Shown here piece after piece: positions 1-3,861 of a stretch of DNA of 6,027 nt. The translations under genes and the position numbers were made by a program. Each line of letters opens with the position of its first letter. Positions within the stretch are counted from its first letter, which is position 1. The notes beneath the pieces were generated by a model that worked only from the letters and a program-made list of their open reading frames with translations, did not search any database and was not told the origin of the DNA. This DNA is from Clostridia bacterium (GTDB lineage Bacteria; Bacillota_A; Clostridia; Oscillospirales; CAG-272), in the NCBI GenBank assembly GCA_017408625.1, contig JAFQUG010000319.1:1-6027 (forward strand), in the 5' to 3' direction.

Positions 1-95
1 CCTTAAACAAGCAAAATCATTGAAAATTCGAAATATTCATCGCTTTGGCAGTTTTGGCAGCGTCAGCTGAAAGCCTTGAAAATTCAGCCTTTTTC

Positions 96-899
96 TTACA
101 TAGAGGCGTGCTTGCGGCGAAGAGAAAGATTATCAGCTATCATGGCAATGAACTCGCTATTGGTGGGCTTACCTCTGTTGTTTTGAATCGTGTACCCAAA
201 ATAACTGTTCAGCGTATCCACGTCCCCTCTGTCCCACGCGACCTCGATGGCGTGGCGGATGGCACGCTCGACGCGGCTGGTGGTGGTCTGATACTTCTTT
301 GCCACGCTGGGATACAGCACCTTGGTGACAGAATTGATGATATCCGAATCGTTGACTGTCAGAAGGATCGCTGTGCGCAAATACTGATAGCCCTTGATAT
401 GTGCGGGAACACCGATCTGGTGGATGATCTTTGTCACCTGAGTCTCAATATCGGGCGTACGGTCATCACTTTCCTTGGGTTGAGCAGTGGGCACTGTCGC
501 ATTCGCCATGCTGCCTCTGCCGCGATCCAGATCGCGCAGATGATCCGACAGACTGATGGGGTTGATGGGCTTGATCAGGCAGAGCGAAGCGCCCGCACCC
601 ATGGCTTGGATAAACAAGTTCTGATTGGAAACGGGCGAGGTAATGATAAATGCAGGCGCGGAGTCAGGCGAGAGATCAAGCTGGCGGCAGCTGCGAATCA
701 CGCCGATCCCGTCCAACTTGGAAAGCCAAACGTCGATCAGTGCGACGTCCGGATGATAGCGATTGATCTTGGAGAGCGCCTCTTCTCCGTTGGAGGCCTC
801 CTCAATATAGCGGTAGCCCAGACGCAGCAAGCCCTCCTTGAGTGTTGCGCGCGAAGCGGAGTTTTCATCGGCGATCAGTATTTTTGTGGATGTGTCCAT
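96..899 (-). CDS. spo0A: Sporulation transcription factor Spo0A (response regulator)
   Basis: Master response regulator that, when phosphorylated, binds 0A boxes and switches the cell into sporulation; cytoplasmic. The 267 residues match the length of B. subtilis Spo0A. The receiver domain spans about 5-122, with acidic pocket D11/E12, phospho-acceptor D56 (in LIDVW), switch T87 and conserved K110. A variable linker (about 123-150) leads to the Spo0A_C domain (about 151-267), recognised by [35 protein letters not shown] (208-222) and the [10 protein letters not shown] block near the end; this half is close to the Bacillus/Clostridium consensus. An in-frame ATG at 936-938 would add 13 residues, but AGGAGG lies between the two ATGs, so the start at 899 is chosen. 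Odd points: the usual proline four residues after the phospho-acceptor is S60, and no spoIVB lies directly upstream; a HAD gene diverges instead. Identity is very secure. A role in sporulation is inferred from the family. Confidence 0.97.
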   Translation of the reverse strand: MDTSTKILIADENSASRATLKEGLLRLGYRYIEEASNGEEALSKINRYHPDVALIDVWLSKLDGIGVIRSCRQLDLSPDSAPAFIITSPVSNQNLFIQAMGAGASLCLIKPINPISLSDHLRDLDRGRGSMANATVPTAQPKESDDRTPDIETQVTKIIHQIGVPAHIKGYQYLRTAILLTVNDSDIINSVTKVLYPSVAKKYQTTTSRVERAIRHAIEVAWDRGDVDTLNSYFGYTIQNNRGKPTNSEFIAMIADNLSLRRKHASM

Positions 900-911
900 G
901 GTTTTATGTGT

Positions 912-917
912 CCTCCT
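912..917 (-). promoter_or_regulatory. Ribosome binding site of spo0A that fixes the start codon
   Basis: AGGAGG on the minus strand lies 12 nt before the ATG at 897-899. It falls inside the coding frame of the longer alternative start, where it would encode Arg-Arg. That makes the longer start unlikely. The spacing is somewhat long for a Shine-Dalgarno site. Confidence 0.75.
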
Positions 918-938
918 GTAATTTCCTATTATGCACAT

Positions 939-967
939 ATTTTACCATATTTTGGAAATTATTGCAA
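939..967 (-). promoter_or_regulatory. Putative sigma-A promoter of spo0A
   Basis: On the minus strand, TTGCAA (962-967) is followed after 17 bp by TAAAAT (939-944), preceded by TGG, giving an extended -10. The predicted transcript would start near 932 and have a leader of about 33 nt. A second TG-extended -10 candidate, TATATT (985-990), lies upstream but has no recognisable -35. I searched for a sigma-H promoter of the kind known at B. subtilis spo0A and found no convincing pair. Confidence 0.6.
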
Positions 968-1043
968 GGCCAAATTGATCTGAAAATATACCAAACTTTT
1001 GGCGTAAGAATTGTAAATAATTACCAATTTGTATAAACGGTTT

Positions 1044-1072
1044 CCAATTCGACGGAAAATGTTAGGAATTGG
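1044..1072. repeat. Inverted repeat CCAATTC-N15-GAATTGG in the divergent intergenic region
   Basis: CCAATTC (1044-1050) and GAATTGG (1066-1072) are perfect complements separated by 15 bp. The pair lies about 77 bp upstream of the spo0A -35 and about 100 bp upstream of the HAD -35. The left arm overlaps a 6-of-7 match to the 0A box (1048-1054, CGTCGAA on the minus strand). It could be a regulator site serving either gene. No regulator is identified and the arms are short enough to arise by chance in AT-rich DNA. Confidence 0.35.
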
Positions 1073-1089
1073 TGTCGGGAAATTGACAC
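1072..1089. repeat. Inverted repeat GTGTC-N8-GACAC
   Basis: Perfect 5-bp arms at 1072-1076 and 1085-1089 abut the CCAATTC/GAATTGG repeat. The TGTC/GACA half-sites recur in the repeat at 1149-1163. Possible binding site; function unknown. Confidence 0.25.
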
Positions 1090-1148
1090 TTTGCGTGCCT
1101 CCTCTTTTCATATCTTAGCCAACAAGTATGTGAATTTTTCGAAAATCT

Positions 1149-1163
1149 TGACAATTCCTGTCA
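1149..1163. promoter_or_regulatory. Operator-like palindrome TGACA-N5-TGTCA upstream of the HAD promoter
   Basis: Perfect 5-bp arms flank ATTCC, ending 7 bp before the predicted -35 of the HAD gene. The position suits an activator or repressor site. The left arm overlaps a consensus TTGACA (1148-1153) that lacks a well-spaced -10, so the palindrome may matter more than that -35-like hexamer. Regulator unknown. Confidence 0.35.
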
Positions 1164-1170
1164 TTCCCTC

Positions 1171-1199
1171 TTGATTTCCGTCCTGATTTATGGTAGAAT
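1171..1199 (+). promoter_or_regulatory. Putative sigma-A promoter of the HAD phosphatase gene
   Basis: TTGATT (1171-1176), a 17-bp spacer ending in TGG, and TAGAAT (1194-1199) form an extended -10 promoter. Transcription would start near 1206, giving a leader of about 58 nt that carries AGGAGG at 1251-1256, 7 nt before the ATG. Confidence 0.6.
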
Positions 1200-1263
1200 A
1201 AATCCCCCGCAATCAGATAATTGAGCATTTATATAGATAAACCGATCAAAAGGAGGTAAGAGT

Positions 1264-2127
1264 ATGGCAAAAACAACCATCGCGATTCTTTACGATTTTG
1301 ATAAAACGCTTTGTACCACCGACATGCAGGAATATGACTTTATCAAGAACCTTGGCATGACATCGGAGGAATTCTGGGGCGAGGCAGGTCGCATCGCACG
1401 CGAAAACGAGGCGGAACGAATTCTTTCCTATATGCTGGTCATGATCCGTGAATGCAAAAAAAGAGGCATTCCCCTGACACGCGAATATCTGCGCTCCTGC
1501 GGTGAGCACGTAGAGCTTTACAACGGCGTGGCTACCTGGTTTGATCGAATCAACGATTTTGGTAAATCGCTTGGCGTGAATATCGAGCATTACATCATTT
1601 CCTCGGGAACAGACGAGATCATCGAGGGTACACCGATTGCAAAGTATTTCAAAAAGGTGTTTGCCTGCAAATATCAGTACGATGAAAACGGTCAGGCCGT
1701 CTGGCCTGCGCTTGCCATCAACTACACGCTCAAAACGCAATACATTTACCGCATCTCCAAGGGCATTTTGGACGTGACCGACGACGATAGCGTCAACCGA
1801 GAGCAGGACGAGAGCCTGCGCCGCATTGTATATCAGAACATGATCTACGTGGGCGACGGTATGACCGATATTCCCTGCATGAAAATGGTCAAGGAGCGCG
1901 GAGGAAAATCCATCGCGGTCTACCCCGAGGGCAAGGGCGACACGGTCAAGCCGCTGGTGGACGACGACCGCATCAATTACGTCTGTGTGGCCGACTATTC
2001 CGAAAACTCCACCATGGAAAAGATCGTCAAGCTCATGATCGAAAACATGGCCATTACCGAAAAGCTCAAGATCGAGGAGCGTCAGCAGCTCTCGCAGTAC
2101 AAGAGAACCAGAAAAAAGGATAATTGA
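1264..2127 (+). CDS. HAD-superfamily hydrolase, phosphoserine-phosphatase-like
   Basis: Predicted soluble Mg-dependent phosphohydrolase of 287 residues; substrate unknown. All HAD motifs are visible. Motif I is D11-F-D13-K-T (nucleophile and acid/base aspartates) and motif II is the Ser of IISSGT (113-114). The motif III lysine is probably K166 in ISKG, with K157 as an alternative. Motif IV is GDGMTD with D198 and D202. The segment between motifs I and II (about 17-105) is predicted mostly helical and fits a C1-type cap, as in the PSP-like branch. The C-terminal 25 residues are charged (KLKIEERQQL, then a Lys/Arg-rich end), without a membrane segment or signal peptide. The ATG has an AGGAGG 7 nt upstream. 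It has its own promoter and a terminator immediately after the stop, and diverges from spo0A; whether the pair is coregulated is not shown. The superfamily is secure; phosphoserine phosphatase activity itself is not, because PSP-like members act on many phosphate esters. Confidence 0.9.
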   Translation: MAKTTIAILYDFDKTLCTTDMQEYDFIKNLGMTSEEFWGEAGRIARENEAERILSYMLVMIRECKKRGIPLTREYLRSCGEHVELYNGVATWFDRINDFGKSLGVNIEHYIISSGTDEIIEGTPIAKYFKKVFACKYQYDENGQAVWPALAINYTLKTQYIYRISKGILDVTDDDSVNREQDESLRRIVYQNMIYVGDGMTDIPCMKMVKERGGKSIAVYPEGKGDTVKPLVDDDRINYVCVADYSENSTMEKIVKLMIENMAITEKLKIEERQQLSQYKRTRKKDN

Positions 2128-2130
2128 CCC

Positions 2131-2188
2131 AACAGCCCGAGGCGCATGCCTCGGGCTGTTATATTGATCAAAAAATCTGATTTTTTTT
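2131..2188 (+). terminator. Terminator hairpin after the HAD gene
   Basis: A perfect 13-bp stem (AACAGCCCGAGGC, loop GCAT, complementary arm) spans 2131-2160, three bases after the stop codon. It is GC-rich at the loop end and very stable. The run of eight T lies at 2181-2188, about 20 nt away, rather than directly after the stem. That run forms the right arm of a small A/T inverted repeat (AAAAAATC-T-GATTTTTT). The hairpin is certain; the exact termination point is not. Confidence 0.75.
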
Positions 2189-2198
2189 GCAAATAATA

Positions 2199-2227
2199 TT
2201 GCATTGCAGCGCAATTAGTGTTATAAT
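2199..2227 (+). promoter_or_regulatory. Putative sigma-A promoter of the CofE-like gene
   Basis: TTGCAT (2199-2204), a 17-bp spacer and a consensus TATAAT (2222-2227) preceded by TGT make an extended -10 promoter, the best-formed -10 in the window. The start would be near 2234, giving a leader of about 72 nt. Confidence 0.7.
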
Positions 2228-2250
2228 ACAATGTGGTCAAATTTGTACAC

Positions 2251-2284
2251 TGCCGCAAGACGCCTTTTGGGGGCGCAAACGGCA
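2251..2284 (+). promoter_or_regulatory. Leader hairpin upstream of the CofE-like gene
   Basis: TGCCG (2251-2255) pairs with CGGCA (2280-2284) and CGCC (2261-2264) with GGCG (2272-2275), leaving an internal loop of CAAGA opposite CAAA. It sits in the predicted 5' leader and ends 6 nt before the AAGGAG at 2291-2296. It may protect the transcript or modulate initiation. There is no T run after it, so it is not a simple terminator, and it matches no riboswitch I know. Confidence 0.4.
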
Positions 2285-2305
2285 CATGTAAAGGAGAAAT
2301 AAACT

Positions 2306-3499
2306 ATGAGTCGCATGATCGGCACCATTTCCCGCGGAGTTCGCGCTCCCATCATTCGCCAAGGAGACGACATCGTACAGATCGTTACCTCCTGCATTCT
2401 TGAAGCGTCCGAGGACGCAGGCTTTGCATTCCACGACAGAGACATCGTGGCAATGACCGAGGCTATTGTTGCAAGAGCACAGGGTAACTACGCTTCTGTT
2501 GACAACATCGCCACTGACGTGCGCGCCAAGCTTGGCGGCGGCACCGTTGGCGTGATCTTCCCTATTCTCAGCCGCAACCGCTTTGCGATCTGCCTGCGCG
2601 GTATCGCCAAGGGGGCTAAGAAGATCGTGCTGATGCTCTCTTACCCCTCCGACGAGGTCGGTAACCACCTGATCAGCATTGAGCAGATGGACGAAAAGGG
2701 CGTTGACCCCTATCGCGACGTGCTCACGCTTGCACAGTACCGCGAGCTTTTCGGCTACGAAAAGCACACCTTTACCGGCGTGGACTACGTGGAATACTAC
2801 GAGCAGCTGATCCGTGAAAGCGGCGCTGACTGCGAGATCATTTTTGCAAACAACCCCAAGGCTATCCTGAATTATACCAAGAGCGTGCTCTGCTGCGACA
2901 TTCACACAAGAGCACGCACCAAGCGCATCCTCAAGGCTGCAGGCGCAGAGGTCGCGCTGGGTCTTGACGATATTCTGACCGAGAGCATTGACGGCAGCGG
3001 CTGCAACGAGCACTACGGCCTGCTGGGTTCCAACAAGGCAACCGAGGATCAGGTCAAGCTGTTCCCCAGAGATTGCCAGGTCGTTGTGGACGCCATTCAG
3101 AAGCAGCTGTATGACGCTACCGGTAAGATGATTGAGGTCATGGTATACGGTGACGGCGCATTCAAGGATCCCGTAGGCAAGATCTGGGAGCTGGCTGACC
3201 CGGTCGTTGCTCCTGCATACACCAAGGGACTGGAGGGCACTCCCAACGAGCTCAAGCTCAAGTATCTGGCAGATAACGAGTTCTCCGCTCTTTCGGGCGA
3301 CGCGCTCAAGGATGCCATCAAACAGAAGATCACTGAAAAGGACAGCAACCTGGTAGGCCAGATGGCCTCCGAGGGTACAACCCCCAGAAGACTGACCGAC
3401 CTGATCGGCTCGCTTTGCGACCTGACCTCCGGCTCGGGCGACAAGGGAACGCCTATCGTGTTCATTCAGGGCTACTTTGATAACTATACCACCGATTGA
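2306..3499 (+). CDS. CofE-like gamma-glutamyl ligase (F420-0:L-glutamate ligase family)
   Basis: 397-residue soluble protein resembling the F420_ligase/CofE family (COG1478). Known members use GTP to join glutamate through its gamma-carboxyl to coenzyme F420-0; a chlamydial member is reported to act on folates instead. The N-terminal part shows the family pattern GVRAPIIRQGDDI (11-23), then HDRDIVAMTEAIVARAQG (43-60), the equivalent of the 'have to keep / use' strand-helix of CofE. Further conserved-looking blocks are SRNRF (89-93), CDIHTRARTKRIL (197-209), YGLLGSNKATED (237-248) and VMVYGDGAFKDP (278-289), which may hold acidic metal ligands. It is much longer than the roughly 250-residue archaeal CofE, with the extra length in the middle and C-terminal half. 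AAGGAG lies 9 nt before the ATG. It stands alone between its own promoter and terminator, with no F420 synthesis gene nearby. Family placement is fairly secure; the substrate is unknown and F420 is doubtful in this kind of organism. Confidence 0.8.
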   Translation: MSRMIGTISRGVRAPIIRQGDDIVQIVTSCILEASEDAGFAFHDRDIVAMTEAIVARAQGNYASVDNIATDVRAKLGGGTVGVIFPILSRNRFAICLRGIAKGAKKIVLMLSYPSDEVGNHLISIEQMDEKGVDPYRDVLTLAQYRELFGYEKHTFTGVDYVEYYEQLIRESGADCEIIFANNPKAILNYTKSVLCCDIHTRARTKRILKAAGAEVALGLDDILTESIDGSGCNEHYGLLGSNKATEDQVKLFPRDCQVVVDAIQKQLYDATGKMIEVMVYGDGAFKDPVGKIWELADPVVAPAYTKGLEGTPNELKLKYLADNEFSALSGDALKDAIKQKITEKDSNLVGQMASEGTTPRRLTDLIGSLCDLTSGSGDKGTPIVFIQGYFDNYTTD

Positions 3500-3506
3500 T
3501 TTTGAT

Positions 3507-3537
3507 AAAAAGGCTGATGCATCGCATCAGCCTTTTT
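3507..3537 (+). terminator. Rho-independent terminator of the CofE-like gene (copy 1 of a repeated hairpin)
   Basis: A perfect 14-bp stem, AAAAAGGCTGATGC, loop ATC, and its complement ending in TTTTT, lies 8 nt after the stop codon. The symmetric A and T tracts allow it to work on both strands. Its 21-bp core (3512-3532) is repeated exactly at 3580-3600. Confidence 0.9.
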
Positions 3538-3547
3538 GTGGTCCGTC

Positions 3548-3563
3548 GGGGACGCCGGTCCCT
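3548..3563. repeat. Short GC-rich palindrome between the twin terminators
   Basis: GGGAC (3549-3553), loop GCCG and GTCCC (3558-3562) form a small hairpin, extendable by one G.T pair. The surrounding stretch (about 3541-3567) has the look of GC-rich intergenic repeats found in many copies in clostridial genomes, from memory. Copy number cannot be judged from this window. Confidence 0.35.
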
Positions 3564-3578
3564 ACAAGAAATGATTTC

Positions 3579-3608
3579 GGGCTGATGCATCGCATCAGCC
3601 CATTTTTT
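3579..3608 (+). terminator. Second terminator, sharing the core of the first
   Basis: A 10-bp stem GGGCTGATGC, loop ATC and GCATCAGCCC (3579-3601) is followed by A and six T (3603-3608). The 21-bp core is identical to that at 3512-3532, 68 bp upstream. No gene lies between the two, so it is either a back-up terminator or part of a repeat unit. Confidence 0.75.
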
Positions 3609-3638
3609 ACTTTGTCCGGAATTGGGCAAATGATTCAA

Positions 3639-3759
3639 GCCCTGCCGAAGATCCTTCGCAGCGTATCCCGTTTAAGCTCCGCGCAGCGGAGGTATTCATT
3701 CATCGAGCGCAGCGAAGAATCTTGACCGGGATGCTTGCTCGAGGATGACATGGCAGGGC
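3639..3759. repeat. Nested inverted-repeat element, MITE-like or dispersed palindromic repeat
   Basis: The 121-bp stretch begins with GCCCTGCC (3639-3646) and ends with its perfect complement GGCAGGGC (3752-3759). Inside, AAGATCCTTCGCAGCG (3648-3663) pairs at 14 of 16 positions with 3708-3723, ATCCCG (3665-3670) complements CGGGAT (3727-3732), and CTCCGC-GCA-GCGGAG (3677-3691) is a central hairpin. The transcript could fold into a long cruciform-like structure. Open frames cross it on both strands but lack ribosome sites and resemble the meaningless frames usually called in such repeats. It contains no transposase; if it was mobile, it was moved in trans. Confidence 0.6.
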
Positions 3760-3802
3760 GATTTTGCACATCAAATCTTTGCGCTGAATTCCCCCTTTTC
3801 CA

Positions 3803-3831
3803 TTGCATTTCCTTGTTATTTATGCTACAAT
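3803..3831 (+). promoter_or_regulatory. Putative sigma-A promoter of the glycosidase-like gene
   Basis: TTGCAT (3803-3808), the same -35 hexamer as at the CofE-like gene, is followed after 17 bp by TACAAT (3826-3831) with a TGC extension. Transcription would start near 3838, about 24 nt before the ATG at 3862. This rules out the in-frame upstream ATG at 3745, which precedes the promoter. Confidence 0.65.
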
Positions 3832-3861
3832 GAAATAAAGTCAACCGAAAGGGGTTTTCCT

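Noticed and set aside
66..94. Possible terminator beyond spo0A: GCTGAA-N11-TTCAGC followed by CTTTTT on the plus strand
   Set aside because: The stem is only 6 bp with an 11-nt loop and its T run faces the wrong way for spo0A. It might serve a plus-strand gene outside the window, but I cannot support that.
45..983. 312-codon open frame on the plus strand opposite spo0A
   Set aside because: It is the antisense shadow of the unmistakable spo0A gene, has no good ribosome site and encodes no recognisable domain.
1083..1116. TTGACA at 1083-1088 as a -35 of another plus-strand promoter
   Set aside because: No acceptable -10 lies 16-18 bp downstream; the nearest TATCTT is 22 bp away.
900..1140. 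Sigma-H promoter for spo0A
   Set aside because: An AGGAAAT-like -35 and a GAATT-like -10 each occur on the minus strand, but never in the right order and spacing.
1246..2214. 322-codon minus-strand frame opposite the HAD gene
   Set aside because: The plus strand carries complete HAD motifs with a promoter and ribosome site; the antisense product is histidine/valine-rich and lacks any domain.
3477..3844. Small frames of 82 codons (plus) and 69 codons (minus) between the CofE-like and glycosidase-like genes
   Set aside because: They run through terminators and the inverted-repeat element, have no ribosome site, and the first overlaps the end of the CofE-like gene.
3745..3861. 39-residue N-terminal extension of the glycosidase-like protein
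   Set aside because: The ATG at 3745 lies upstream of the predicted promoter, and the ATG at 3862 has AAAGGGG at a suitable distance and begins where the family-like sequence begins.
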